The notes: generated from the sequence alone by a model not told the origin. A DNA stretch of 64,000 nt from Vesta saturnalis (GCA_036346205.1 JARFJB010000821.1:9443222-9507221); one strand, 5' to 3'. Shown: positions 11,500 through 23,010, numbered from the stretch's first letter. Numbers and translations: made by a program.

Positions 11500-11745
11500 A
11501 TCTCCTGAATTAATGCTAATCCAAAAAACACCCCGAACCTCATACGAAACTTCTATTATTATTATAAGTTTTTGTTATGAACGAATAAGTTCAAAGGTAA
11601 ATATGTAATTAAAAATTATTATTAATTTTATTAAATACATAAATAAACAGTTTATCTCGAATAGGATTTGAACCTACGACCTGTACTTTGCTAGAGTACT
11701 TCTACTATGTTTAGACATTTCAGCCATCCTTTACCTTCGCATCTA
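11500..11745 (-). repeat. tRNA-related SINE-like repeat, copy 1
   Basis: On the minus strand a box A-like word (TGGCTGAAATG, ~11718-11738) lies upstream of a box B-like word (GGTTCAAATCC, ~11660-11672), with the usual tRNA-like spacing. An AT-rich tail follows and is shared, in inverted orientation, with 12190-12365. It is not a canonical tRNA because the arms do not pair fully. Confidence 0.5.
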
Positions 11746-11920
11746 CCAAATAAGTTGAGTTGCTTATCACTGATAACGTTTATTTGGCCGCATTTATAGT
11801 GCATCGATTTTCGTAAAATGTTCATATTTATCGCTCCAGCTTGGCAACGTCGCAGTTTATAGTAAAAGAAAAGATAGGGCTAGATGCAGAATTTTATGCT
11901 GAATTCGATGGTAAACAATA

Positions 11921-12106
11921 TACAGGGCGTCCTATTAAAAAAAGTAAACTTTACGTTGTCTCGCTTAGGCTGAACATCCTGTATATCTCAAAATATTTTA
12001 GAAAGTGTATCTGCGCAAACATAACAACTTTTATTTAAAACATTTGTTTGTATTTTTGATCCTAAGTAAGTTATTGCACTTCCGCACACTAATGGGACAC
12101 CCTGTA
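11921..12106. mobile_element. Small MITE with mariner-like ends
   Basis: TACAGGGCGTCCTATTA at 11921 is mirrored by TAATGGGACACCCTGTA ending 12106 (two mismatches). The 186-bp unit lies between the two inverted SINE-like copies. TACAGGGTGTCC-type ends are common in arthropod mariner MITEs. The interior is non-coding. Confidence 0.6.
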
Positions 12107-12189
12107 TGTAATTAAAAAGTATTAATTTGATTAAAAATATAAGTAATTTAAATGTAATCTCATCATATTTAGAATTTACATCAGTTCTA

Positions 12190-12370
12190 CAAACATAAAG
12201 ACAAAATTTACATTGGTTAGAGCGGTGCTCTAACAAAGTACATGTCGTACGTTCAAATCCTATTCGAGGCAAACTTTTTATTTATGTAATTAATAAAATT
12301 AATAATAATTTTTAATTATGTATTTACTTTTGAACTTATTCGTCCATAACAAAACTTATAATAATATTAA
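12190..12370 (+). repeat. tRNA-related SINE-like repeat, copy 2
   Basis: TTGGTTAGAGCGGTGCTC resembles a tRNA box A region and ACGTTCAAATCC a box B, about 40 bases apart. The downstream AT-rich tail (12275-12365) matches copy 1 in reverse complement. Possible RNA polymerase III promoter. The inverted pair could fold into a large hairpin. Confidence 0.5.
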
Positions 12371-13335
12371 ACACAATTTTTTTAGGAATTCTAAATATAA
12401 CATATATATTATTAGTGTTTGTATATAGTGTGACTAAACGCAAAATTTTGATTTGATATGCTTAAAGTAAAAATGTACATTTGTCTGTTCTAGTTTATTA
12501 CACATATCTCTAAAACATACCAAACATGTTATGATTTTTTAATTATTTCAGTGATGATATATCGTCTCAAAACGGATGTAACTGTTTAAAGATTATAGTG
12601 GTGAAATTTAGCTTCCTGTAAGTTAAATGTTATTATTTAATAAATTGTTTAGCAATTAAAACGTCAAGATTATCATTATTTGTGGGATAGTCGCCTTGAT
12701 AACATTTTTATATACATACCATGTCTTATATTAAAACATCAAGTAAAATAAACAAGATTTATGGCTTTTATTATAGGCTAGTTTTAGAAAGGTTGTAATG
12801 AATTTAAACAAAACTGTGATTTGAAAAAAAAATGTATTTCAGTTTAATTACGGCACTTATTTATACTGTGAAATTGCAATTTATGGCTGATAAATAATCA
12901 TTTTAATATGTAGTTTGGCCTTGTCAATAGGTAATGAATTTTTGATATTCTTGTCCGTAATTGGATCTTATGGGACTTTATTTTTTCCTCTCAAAAGTTT
13001 CGAAGAAACATTCACACATGTCCCAGCAGTACTTTAGCAGTTTTGTAGTTCCCGATGAACAGAAAAGAAAGTTTGGCATTCTTAATAGCGAAAAATCGAA
13101 AATAAAATATTTAAAGTAGTACAAGAAGCAGTTGCAAAATATACGAAGAAAGTTCATGCCAAAATTATAACGCACCTGTCCAGTTCTTTTTTGCACTTGT
13201 TTTGAGTTTTTCGCCAAAATTCTTACTTGGTACAGTCGCGTTGTGGACGTAAATTTTACGTAGATCGCGATTACTGAAAATTGGCGTGTCAGTGTCAATG
13301 TTAGTGTTAGTATCGATCAACAATTAAATACAACA
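12371..13335. other. AT-rich stretch, nothing recognised
   Basis: No transposase motif or persuasive open frame. It may contain the left part of the mariner whose transposase begins at 13336, but I could not find a matching inverted repeat by eye. Confidence 0.4.
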
Positions 13336-14345
13336 ATGCTTGGAATGTTTTCAAATAAAGAATATGCCGATATCCACTATGTTTATGGTTTTTGCGATAA
13401 TAATTCTGTCGCGGCGGTTGAAGAGTACCGAGAGCAGTTTCCAAACAGAACAAATCCAAATGTCCAAGTGCTTGTAAACGTACATCGCCGAATTTGGTTT
13501 GCGCCGCTTCATTCAACAAGATGGAAATCCAAGAAAGTTAAGAAATAATGCCCGAATTATTAAACAACAATTCAAGCACACGTCGAGTTGCCCAACTGCT
13601 GCGAATGTCTCAATCGTTAGGGCACTCATACATGAGCTTTTTATCCGAAACCTGTTCAAGGTTTGCATCCGGGAGACAACGAAAAGCGTCTAAACTTTTA
13701 TAGAAACACCATACAATCAGGAGAAATAAATCCACAATTTCTAACACTTTGTGGACTGATGAAAGCAATTTTACAAACAACGTAAATTACCACAACATTG
13801 ATATATGGGCCCACTAAAATCCACGATGTATTAGAGAATCGCCGCTTTAGTATGCATTCAACGCAAATGTGTGGGTTGGTGTTATAGGAAATACTCTTTG
13901 TGTGCCGCATTTTTTATCTCCTAACTTAAATAAAAAATTTATTTCGTAATTTTCTGAAAAATTCGCTTCAGGGCGTGCTTGAAGATGCTCCTTTAAATTT
14001 TCGCCAAGAAAGTTGGATCCAGTTGGATGATACTCCAGTGTATTATGGGCAGTGATTGGATGAAAATTATGATCATCGATGGATGGACGTATGGGAAACA
14101 ATAACTTAAATTGGATTCCCGGTGAAAGGTCAGTTGCTCGGCCACCACGATCGCCCGATTTGAATCCATTGGACTATTTTGTTTGGGGTCATCACAAAGG
14201 CATAATGTACCATAGAATACAGAATGGATGCCGTTAACTAAATAATAATCGTGTCCAAATTCCGCCTGAGATTAATTCTTTAATTCGTCGGTTTCGCAAG
14301 TACATAGAAGCAGAAGGAATACATTTCGAACGGTTGTTGCAATAC
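13336..14345 (+). pseudogene. Mariner-like transposase relic D (DUF4817 type)
   Basis: Begins MLGMFSNKEYADIHYVYGF, the same DUF4817-type N-terminus as the long-TIR mariners. Later pieces lie in other frames: LWTDESNFTNN near 13750 (first catalytic Asp), NVWVGVIGN near 13870, an Asp block at LDDTPVYYG near 14020, and PPRSPDLNPLDYFVWG near 14145-14190 (third Asp), ending FERLLQY-like near 14340. Many indels and stops make it the most eroded of the group. An unrelated repeat begins about 110 bp downstream. Confidence 0.8.
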
Positions 14346-14454
14346 CTAATTGGTAATTTGTTACATACTATTTTTGTTAGTTAATTAAATGTTGGATAAT
14401 ATTGACTACTCATACTCCTAAATGATCTTATATGTGTTAAAGTATAGTGCTGTG

Positions 14455-15003
14455 GTCAGTTAACATATATTGGTAAAGCATTTACTTCAGTGTCCAGGAA
14501 AAAACACAGCAAAACCTAAAATTAAAAGCTAAAATTAAAATTTAGACGTACCATTGTGCTATTTTTTAAATTATAAAATGCCAAAACCTATTTAAACGGA
14601 GATTTTATTATTGACTAATGAAGTTATCAGAATGTTTACATATCTATGTTAAATTTGACTTGATTTTTAAGTGATGTCAAGTTTATATTAGTACGCGCTT
14701 TTATCAAATCCAAATTAAATTTCACAACTTTACACTTACATCATAATTTGGTTAAATTTTGTTAAATTTGCTTTTTGGCTATGACATTTTTCACTGTTAG
14801 CCTTCGACCGTTAGAAGGTGTTGTGATTTGTCACCATCACGACAGTTTAACAATACTTACTTTATTAAGGGTCTAGTTGTTTTTTAAATGGCATCTAAAC
14901 TTTTTTTTTGTCATCCTGAAACATGTATATTTTTCTCTATTCAGTCACAAAATTTCACAATATTTGAAAAAAACTTAATCAAGAATGTTACTAAACAAAT
15001 ATA
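14455..15003. repeat. Interspersed repeat family, copy 1
   Basis: 14455-14560 matches 39320-39425 in reverse complement (GGTAAAGCATTTACTTC against the inverse of GAAGTAGATGCTTTACC). 14700-14850 matches 39600-39760 in direct orientation (CACAACTTTACACTTACATC is shared). Non-coding. The left part is therefore inverted relative to the right part in one of the copies, as expected if the family has inverted termini. Confidence 0.6.
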
Positions 15004-15005
15004 TT

Positions 15006-15110
15006 ATTTTTGGTAAAGAAGCAGCTGCATACAGTCTAGCAGCCTCACTCGCATTCCCTTGGGCAACACCATAATAATAATGAATATCGGCATATTCTTC
15101 ATTTGAAAAC
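15006..15110 (-). pseudogene. Mariner-like transposase N-terminus, fragment E
   Basis: On the minus strand the reading MFSNEEYADIHYYYGVAQG continues to ASEAARLYAAA, clearly the DUF4817-type start of the mariner group here. It stops at 15006 against the repeat at 14455-15003. The upstream part of this element is displaced: the I-type retrotransposon lies between 15148 and 18308, and the target site resumes at 18319. Confidence 0.75.
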
Positions 15111-15169
15111 ATGACTCAGGAAGGAAAACACGAACACGAACAAGAACAATAATAATAATAACTGTAATA

Positions 15170-17323
15170 CCAGACCTGCACGACAGTGACCATTTTCCGT
15201 TACTCATATCCACATCAAAAAAGAAAAATTCAAGTCTATCAGTGCCTAAATGGATATGCAAAAGAGCTGATTGGTGTAAATTCCAACAATCCTTTAAAAC
15301 ACCAAGTACCAGTACAGATGTTAATGAAATGGTAAATGGATTGACCAGAGCAATAAACGAAGCAGCAGAACATTCTATTCCTAAGTCTAGCGGACAGCGT
15401 AAACACTGGACTGTACCGTGGTGGAATTCAGAAGTGGAGCAAGCGATTAGAGAAAGGAAAAGTGCCCTGCGCACCTTTCCAAAACATCCGACTGAAACTA
15501 ACCTGATTCATTTTAAAAGACTACGAGCTATAGCCAGGCGATTAATTTTAAATGCCAAACGAAGTTCCTGGCGAAGATATGTACAAGAACTGACAAGTGA
15601 TGTTTCAACCGGTTCGGTGTGGAAAAAAGTCAAAACCATATCAGGAAAATTCTCCCCACTTATTTCACCAAAAATTAAAAACCATGGTAATTTGGTAACG
15701 TGTCCGGTTGAGGTCAGCAACTTAATGGCTGACTACTTCGAGAAGAGGAGTAGTTCAAGTAACTTTGACCCGCAATTTCTGGCATCTAAAGACAAGAAAG
15801 AGGTGCCATTAAACTTTGATGAACAACACATATCAGAATATAACCTACCATTCGAAATGCACGAACTAAAACACGCACTAAACATGGTGAAGAACTCCTC
15901 TCCAGGAACAGATGGAATTCCATATGCAATCTTGCAGCAATTACCACACGAAGGACTTAAAAGCTTGTTAATGTTGTTCAATCAAATATGGCAAACAGGA
16001 GAATATCCGAATCTTGGAAAGAGGCTATTATCTTTCCTTAATCAAAAACAACAAGGACGCTTTCATAGTGTCTAACTATAGACCAATTTCTTTAACTTGC
16101 TGTATGGGTAAATTATTAGAAAAAATGGTCAACATCAGACTGGTGTGGATACTAGAAACGAGAGGTTTAATTGATAGCTACCAAGCAGGGTTTCGAAAAG
16201 GTTACTCTACGATTGACAGTTTGGTGTACCTCACAAATAATATTAAACAATCCTTTATAAAAAGAGAACACGTAACAGCAGTCTTTTTCGATATAGAAAG
16301 TGCATACGATACCACCTGGAGGTATGGAATCCTATCTCAACTCCACGAATGGGAAATAAAAGGAAACCTTTCTCGCTTTGTCCAGTCATTCCTAAGCAAA
16401 AGATGGTTTAGCGTTAGAGTCGGTAATTCACTGTCTTCATCAAGAAGCTTAGAAAATGGCATCCCGCAAGGGTCTACCATAAGTGTTACCCTATTTGCCA
16501 TTGCTCTCAACCGCCTTGTTACAAGTATCCCAGTCACTGTTAAGCGATGCGTATATGTCGATGACATAACTATCGTTTTGTCTTCGAAATTGGATGAATG
16601 TCACAATACAGTCTTAAATAAAGTAGTTAACACCATTATATACCAAGCTAAATCAATAGGATTTCGTATATCGTCCTCAAAAACGTGTTGCATGCATTTC
16701 TGTAGATTACGCCGTCCTCACTATCCTCCTAATATTCGCATAAACAACAATATTATTCCATGTGTGACCAATGCAAAGTTTCTGGGAATGGTTTTCGACA
16801 ACAAACTCACCTGGGAAAATCATATAAATGAGGTGAGAGGCAAAGCAATCAAATCATTAAATATTATTAAATGTCTAAGTGGTATATCTTGGGGAGCAGA
16901 TAGTAAGACTTTGCTTTTACTATATAAAACTATGGTGTTATCCAAGTTAGAGTATGGGTCAGTCGTATACACGTTAGCATGCGAAACAAGGCTAAGATCT
17001 CTAGACACTGTCCAAAACCTAGCACTGCGTTATTCTGTTGGAGCGTTTCCAACCACACCTTCAGCTAGTCTGTCTTGTGAAGGAGGAATTATGCCATTAA
17101 AATTACGCCGACAACAAGCTTTACTTTCATACTCTATCAAAATACGTTCAAACCCAAACCATTTTAATTATACGCAACTATTCTCTCCTTCCTATGTAGC
17201 ATCCAATATAACCCAACCCTTTAGCTACAGAATTGAACAAAGCCTTAGTAAGTTAAGTTTTCGTATTCCTGACATAATGGCGGTAAAATACCCAAAAAAT
17301 CCCAATTTGGCAACGGCCCCCTA
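15170..17323 (+). pseudogene. Non-LTR ORF2: endonuclease tail and reverse transcriptase
   Basis: The open frame enters with SDHFPLLIS, the end of an apurinic-type endonuclease domain. It passes a linker (WTVPWWNSEVEQAIRERK) and reaches reverse transcriptase. One frameshift near 16020 joins 15242-16075 to 16014-17323. RT motifs seen are NYRPISLTCCMGKLLEKM, AVFFDIESAYDT (catalytic Asp), GIPQGSTISVTLF, CVYVDDITIVL (the two Asp of the YXDD box) and AKFLGMVFDNKLTW. A second shift at about 17315 breaks the link to RNase H. The catalytic residues are intact and the protein is long for a relic, so it was probably functional not long ago. Confidence 0.9.
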
Positions 17324-18225
17324 GTTGAAACAAGGTTAGATCTTGTTAAGATAACCCGTAATGATGTATCAAAGATTAACACAGAACTGACCAAAATTTT
17401 GAGGGAATACAAACAAGCAAGTGTTGCATATACTGATGGTTGCAAAAACGAAGTAGTGTTGGAAGCGGGTGGACAATAGAAAATGAAACAAGATCTTACA
17501 CACTGGAAACATGGTCCTCAGCTTTCACTGCTGAATTACACGGCATTTGGATGGCACTTAAACACTTAAAACAAACAGATACTTATCACTGCAAAAACAC
17601 TTAGATAGTTTGTACGGACTCACTAAGAGCTGTCAAAGCCATAGGTAAATCAGGATCAAATGATCCAATGATTTGCTCCGTACATAAATGTATTAACAAA
17701 ACTAATAAAACTGTAGTGCTGATATGGATCCCAGCACACATAGGCATTAGTGGAAACACTAAAGCAGACCAAGCTGCGAAACGAGGGGCATCTGAACGAA
17801 ACGTCATCTTTAAACCATCCCATCCAGCAGACGTTAAAGATTATATTAGGGTATTAACAAAACAACAATGGCAAGGAGAATGGGAACAGCAAAAAACACA
17901 ATTATACGATGTAAAACCTAAAACCAGCTTCACATGTTTTCAAACAACACGCTCAAAAAGAGATAATACCGTAATAACACGATTAAGAATGGGACACACA
18001 AGCTTAACACATGCGTACATATTAAATGGAGGTCAAAAACCTAACTGTTGCCTGTGTGGGCAATACCTAACTATAGAACACATACTATTGCATTGTGTTC
18101 CACTGAAAGCTAAACAAAAAGAATTTAAATTAAGTAAAAACATGAACTCCCTTATGAACCATACCCACGAAATTATCAAAGTAATCGAATTTTTAAAGCA
18201 TCATAATTTGTATAACAAAATATAG
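17324..18225 (+). pseudogene. Non-LTR ORF2: RNase H and Cys-rich C-terminus
   Basis: Continuation of ORF2 with the RNase H catalytic set: AYTDG, TAELHGIWMAL, CTDSLRAV and IPAHIGISGN with ADQAAK. A TAG (near 17603) and a frameshift near 17460 break it, but 17668-18225 is open. The C-terminus has CCLCGQ and EHILLHC, a CCHC-like motif common in I-type ORF2 proteins. Presence of RNase H favours the I group over Jockey; the exact clade is not determined. Confidence 0.85.
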
Positions 18226-18318
18226 CTTACCATCTATGAACAAACAGCAGCAAATAACCATTCGCAGTTGAAGCTGCTATACAAAAAAAAAAAAAAAAAA
18301 AAAAAAAAGAACAAGAAC

Positions 18319-19026
18319 GACTCAAAAACTAAATTACAATATCACTACAACAGAAAGAACTCGTATTGAAATCAGCAAAACTGTAATAGCAAACAAATTT
18401 TGACAACTAACTTACTAATGTCAAGTCGTTGCTACGGTGATGAAAGATATCAGTAAAGGAGACGTACTTCTTGCCGTAAATGTACAGATTGATTGAAAAG
18501 TGAGGGACAAATCGTCAATTCTCATCTACTCTACCATATTTTTGAAGGTAATTTTATGCTCTAAAAGTTTTTCCTGAGGTGTATTCCTGTAACAATTCAG
18601 TAATTAGTACGTCAACCATAAGTTTTTTCATATCGTTGTGAAGCTTATGAAAAAAGGAAGTTTTTCCTTTATCGGCCATGTATCAAATCCATCTCTATTG
18701 GAAAAATATTCCTCTTGGAAATTTGTCTTGGGATTTGAAAAAAAATCATTTCTGAATTCATTATGTCATTAATAATGTTGAATGATGAGTTTGTCTCGAA
18801 TGAATTCAATATTCTTTAAGGCAATTTCATCTTCTACAAATTTCTCCTAATGTGTTTTCTTGTAACTCTTCTAGTTTGGAAGATACAGCGTGATTTAAAA
18901 AATAAGTCCACGAAATAGAAAAAATTAAAAAAAAGTTAACATCTTGGAAACCATCAACAATAGACACGCCCTGTATTGGCCAGAGGAATCAGCTGTTTTC
19001 GTTTTGGCCATCGAGTTTGGGTCACC

Positions 19027-19029
<3 letters not shown>
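18319..19029 (-). other. Flank carrying the outer part of mariner fragment E
   Basis: Non-coding DNA continuing the target of the I-type insertion, so it should be the 5' leader and terminal repeat of the minus-strand mariner whose start codon is near 15108. It ends in GGTCACCCTGTATATA at about 19020-19035, an end typical of arthropod mariner-type repeats. No gene is visible. Confidence 0.4.

Positions 19030-19084
<55 letters not shown>
19030..19084. repeat. (TA)n microsatellite left of mariner C
   Basis: About 55 bases of alternating T and A immediately before the left TIR of mariner C. It matches the (TA)n on the far side of the element (20684-20744). Confidence 0.95.
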
Positions 19085-19086
<2 letters not shown>

Positions 19087-20682
19087 CGTGTTCAGCGAGC
19101 AATGGGACAGTGCAATATCTCGAGAGCGTATGAAGATTCTTAAATTATGAAAATATTTTTGTAAATATATTCCAAGGGCGCACGTTTGTTGGCACAAAGA
19201 TTTGAATCAACGCCCATCACCGCCAGGTGGCGCTATCTCACTTCAATTTTTTAAATGCAATGCCCTACTTTTTATTTTATTTTTGGATTCTATGACATAT
19301 TTGTGATGACTTTTATTAAGACTCCTACCAACCTATCTTTTGTACAAAAACGTAATTTCAGGAAGTGCTCATAACATTTGAGTGATACAGACAAAATAGC
19401 AAATTCTATACCAAATGAAAGATAAAAGATTGTTCTTCCACAAAAATAATGCAGATAACGCCGAAATAATGCGATACGCTGTACACTAAATTGTAAGGCG
19501 GACCAACTTATCACAGTCGTTGATTAAGAATCATGTGAAACATTTATCATGCCATTAAAACAAACGCGTAATGAAGTGTCTGTCAAGTTTCTGTCAGTTT
19601 ACAGTTTCAGTTTTGAAAATCGTCTGTGCATCTTCAAATTCCATAATTATGTTTACGTTTTCTAACGAAGAACATTTTGATATGGTAATAATTTATGGTG
19701 AATGTAGAAAAAATGCAAGGGCTGCACAAGTATTGTATGCTGCCAGGTTTCCCGATCGACGCCATCCCGGAAAAAATACATTTGTTCGTGTAGCAAATAT
19801 TTTGAGGGGAACCGGTCATTTTCCTCACCGTAAGTGCGAGAATCGCACAAAGACTGCAACAGATGAAGCACACACCGTCGGTGTATTAGCATGTGTAGCT
19901 TATAATCCTCATGTGTCTGTGAGATCTATTTCTGCAGAGTGTGCCGTATCAGTTGGTTCTGTCCATAAAATATTAAAATCTAATAAATACAAACTATTTA
20001 AAATTCATTTGGTACATGGACTGCATGCTTGAAGATGTAAATGTAAATCTGCGGCAAGTGATGTACTTTCAACAGGATGGCGTACCGGCGCACAATAGCG
20101 CAATAGTGAGAAATTATCTAAGTACAGTGTTTCCGCAACGATGGATAGGTACAAATGGTCCCATTATGTGGCCAGCTCGTTCACCTGACCTTAGTTCCTT
20201 AGACTACTTTCTTTGGGGACATTTAAAGAGTGTAGTGTATGAAACACCTTCTAGAGATGTAGAGGAGTTACAAAACAAAATTATAATCGCTTGTGCAAAC
20301 ATACCACGAGAAACTTTAAGAGCGGCAAATTAATTAGGCGTTATCAGACGTGTGTAGAAAATGATGGAGAAACATTTGAACATTTAATTTAATTTGTATG
20401 CTTTCAATTAATAAAAAAGAAACTACAAAAGATAGGTTGGTAGGAGTCATAATAAAAGTCATCACAAATATGTCATAGAATTCAAAAATGAAATAAAAAA
20501 TAGGACATTGCATTTAAAAAATTGAAGTGAGATAGCGCCACCTGGCGGTGATGGGCGTTGATTCAAATCTTTGTGCCAACAAATGTGTGCCCTTGGAAGA
20601 TATTTACAAAAATATTTTCATAATTTAAAAATCTTCATCCGCTCTCGAGATATTGCACTGTCCCATTCCTCGCTGAACACGC

Positions 20683-20683
<1 letters not shown>
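19085..20683 (+). mobile_element. Mariner-like element C (DD41D, ~255-bp TIRs), in a TA array
   Basis: Left repeat 19085-19340 (AGCGTGTTCAGCGAG at the tip) is matched inverted by 20434-20683 (CTCGCTGAACACGCT at the tip), including the block GCGCCACCTGGCGG. The 1.6-kb element contains a transposase with an internal deletion and lies exactly between two (TA)n arrays. Since mariners duplicate TA, it either jumped into an existing array or seeded TA expansion. Confidence 0.9.
19649..20392 (+). pseudogene. Mariner C transposase with internal deletion
   Basis: The N-terminal part from ATG 19649 (MFTFSNEEHFDMVIIYGE, then LYAARFPDRRHPGKNTF) is the DUF4817-type domain plus a second HTH (VSVGSVHKILKSNKY). 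The frame then jumps near 20010 to LEDVNVNLRQVMYFQQDGVP with the second Asp and WPARSPDLSSLDYFLWG with the third, 41 residues apart. The first catalytic Asp block (DEATF) and about 100 residues are missing. A late frameshift near 20325 precedes the C-terminus (GETFEHLI). This is a nonautonomous derivative that keeps both TIRs. Confidence 0.88.

Positions 20684-20744
<61 letters not shown>
20684..20744. repeat. (TA)n microsatellite right of mariner C
   Basis: About 60 bases of alternating T and A, the partner of 19030-19084. Confidence 0.95.
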
Positions 20745-20749
<5 letters not shown>

Positions 20750-21540
20750 AATTTTATATTTCCGCGTCCTCTGTGTCTTAAATCGATGTTCCGGGTACTG
20801 GTCCGCGTTAGTGTTCATGATATACTAGCCTCAAGTAGACTGTTAGCTGAACGTTTCGGCAAGATCCCACATTCCATCTTCAGGATACGTTTAACTTTCG
20901 GCTACCGCTTCTGGTTACTCGTATAGAACTGATTTGTTCTGTTAGAGGTTCCGTTTTGTATTGCTGATTACGTGCTTGACTTCGTGTGATTGGTCTTTTG
21001 TTGCTTTGTATGTCGCCGTATTTGCCTGTATTATTTTTATGTGTTTATTTCCACGTAGCTGGTAATAGTAATCCATCATCACTGATTTTTAGTGTGTCAA
21101 TGTGTTTTTCTATTTCAACAGCCCCTCCGAGATTTGTAGTGTTCGATGTTAGCTAGCATTGTAGTATGTTCAAAATCCATTTTGTGGCCTGATTTTTTCT
21201 CATGTTGTGCTAGCGATGAAGTAGTTTTGACAACATCTATGTGTTCTTCTCTTCTTGCATGAATCTTCCTATTGGTTTGTCCTAAAACCGAAGAACATCT
21301 GCCACATGGAATTCAGTAAGCTCCTTATCCCTTTAGATTTATATGGTCTTTAGGATTTTTGAGTATTGTGTTGATCTTTTTCGCTTGTTTAAATATGGTT
21401 TTTATATTATGCTCCCGAAGTAACTTGCTGATCCTGTCGGTTGTACCTTTCATGTGTTGCAAGAATGCTCTTGTCGTTTCTTCCTCCTCCAGTTTAATTG
21501 TGATATTGTGTTTTTTTGCTCGTTTTGCAACAACAAATCA
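20745..21540 (-). pseudogene. Penelope-like element: GIY-YIG endonuclease half (copy 1, minus strand)
   Basis: On the minus strand the sequence reads KGTTDRISKLLREHNIKTIF, IPCGRCSSVLGQTNRKIHAR and REEHIDVV, the linker and GIY-YIG endonuclease region of Penelope-like retroelements, with the YIG core altered to VLG. Stops and shifts are present near 21310 and 21130. The 3' flank has the Penelope-type word CTGAAGATGG...GAAACGTTC (20850-20885, read in reverse). It continues back-to-back with the RT half on the plus strand at 21555. Confidence 0.75.
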
Positions 21541-21554
21541 TCGCATAAGGAGAT

Positions 21555-22225
21555 ATACTGGTGAGCTTTGACGTAGTCATTGTTCACAAACATACCAGTA
21601 GAAGATGCACTTAACACCATAACAACGAAAGTACAATCCAGCAGAATATATAAATAATACATTTGAGCAAGCATTGCCTCAACAACATATATTTTGTATA
21701 CAACGGACAGAAATACAAACAAAAACACGGAGCAACCATGGGATCATCACTATCATCAGTAATTCCGAACCTACTCATGGAGGAATTTAAAGAAGAAATT
21801 TAAGTACAGCTACGCAGAGAAAATTTTTACAGATTCCTGGAACATTCATACAAAAAGAATAAGAGCATGTAATTCACAATGGAGCTTGAAAAGGATAATC
21901 AATTGCCATTTCTGGATGTGCTGGTAAAAAAGAAATACGAATGGTTTAGCTATACCGTATACAGGAAACCCACACACTCGAACCGATATTTGCACGCAGA
22001 TTCACACCGTCATCCAGTACTAATAAATTCAGTATTGAAAACGTTACTACACCGCTCCAAAACGTTAACGGACGAGGATCACAAGCAAGCGGAGATAAAC
22101 CAACTAGGCCGGACTCAACAAAATGTATGCAAGGAAAGAAATATAAAACGAGCAATAAATCTAAAAAAAAGATTGTCACAAATAAACCGGAAGAGGAAGG
22201 AACGACAACACCGTTCCTGCCATAT
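21555..22225 (+). pseudogene. Penelope-like element: reverse-transcriptase half (copy 1, plus strand)
   Basis: Plus-strand frames give LVSFDVVIVHKHT (RT catalytic Asp region), YFVYNGQKYKQKHGATMGSS followed by LSSVIPNLLMEEF, and QLPFLDVLVKKKYEWF with YRKPTHSNRYLHADS. These are characteristic of Penelope RT. The YXDD segment is lost near 21800. The end (RKRKERQHR, 22190-22210) duplicates the start of the minus-strand half (RRKKRQEHS), so the two halves overlap in coding terms but face opposite ways. Inverted or partial-tandem arrangements are known for this class. Confidence 0.78.
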
Positions 22226-22229
22226 CTAA

Positions 22230-23010
22230 ACAAGGTTCTGATCGGCCCAACTCGTTAAGTAACGATGAACTTCGAGATGTTGTTGAAGCATATACATCGA
22301 CAAGTACCCGTAAGTTGTCAGCAGAACTTGGGTATTCCAAGGAAACCGTAAGACGGCATTTGCATCAACTTAGAAGAGCCAATAGACGCTATAGAGAAGT
22401 TCCTTGCGACTTCGCGTCAGCAATGGCAGAAAGGCGAGTTCAGGTTTGTGATCAACTGCTTTCCAATCCTTGGGATTAGCGTTTCTTTAAACGGATCGTT
22501 ATTTGCGATGAAAAGTGGATTTACTTCAATAACCCTAGCACAGAAAATCAGTGGATTACTGTTGGGCAACCTGCATTGCCGGTTCCCAAACGAGAAAGTT
22601 TCCAAAGGAAGCTTATGCTTTGTGTATGGTGGAATTTTGAAGGGTAACCTTTACAGTCAACAGTTAGATAGGATGTATGATGCTCTAAGTCAGCGTTACC
22701 CTGGATTGGTGAACAGAGGACGGGCAGTTCTGCAACAAGACAACGCCAGACCTCATAATGCTACTGAAGCTCAACACAAAATTAGGAACTTGAATTTGGA
22801 GCTTCTTCCTAATCCATCTTATAGCCCGGACCTTGCGCCTTCCGATTATCACTTATTCCGAGCGATCGCGCACTACTTTCGTGGACGGAATTTTACAAGT
22901 GTTGAGGAAGTTGAAGCTGCATGCCGAGAATTCTTTAATTCCAAAGATGCTACATGGTACCGTCGTGGAATTGAAGATCTTGCAAAAATATGGTGAAAGA
23001 TATTACTTTA
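22230..23010 (+). pseudogene. Classical mariner transposase relic (DD34D)
   Basis: An N-terminally truncated frame (STRKLSAELGYSKETVRRHL, the HTH) leads to ICDEKWIYFNNPSTENQW with the first Asp. After a shift near 22470-22590, 22600-22996 carries LQQDNARPHNAT and PSYSPDLAPSDYHLFRAI, with 34 residues between the last two Asp. The spacing and motifs place it in the true mariner family rather than the DD41D group. A stop follows NPWD near 22478. The right side ends in TTTTTTATAGACCACCCTAATAT near 23085-23110. Confidence 0.88.

Larger units (their letters stand above)
15148..18308 (+). mobile_element. 5'-truncated I-type non-LTR retrotransposon with 10-bp TSD and poly(A)
   Basis: GAACAAGAAC at 15138-15147 is repeated exactly at 18309-18318, directly after a run of about 26 A (18283-18308). 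Between them lie the tail of an endonuclease domain, a complete reverse transcriptase region and an RNase H domain. These are hallmarks of target-primed reverse transcription. The insertion interrupts the 5' side of mariner fragment E. The intact duplication and tail suggest a relatively recent insertion. Confidence 0.92.

Noticed and set aside
18925..19197. Frames containing Tyr-Ile repeats, also near 20618-20818 and 62298-62534
   Set aside because: Translation of (TA)n microsatellites.
21450..21728. 92-codon minus-strand frame
   Set aside because: Spans the junction of the two Penelope halves; its first part is antisense to RT motifs on the plus strand.
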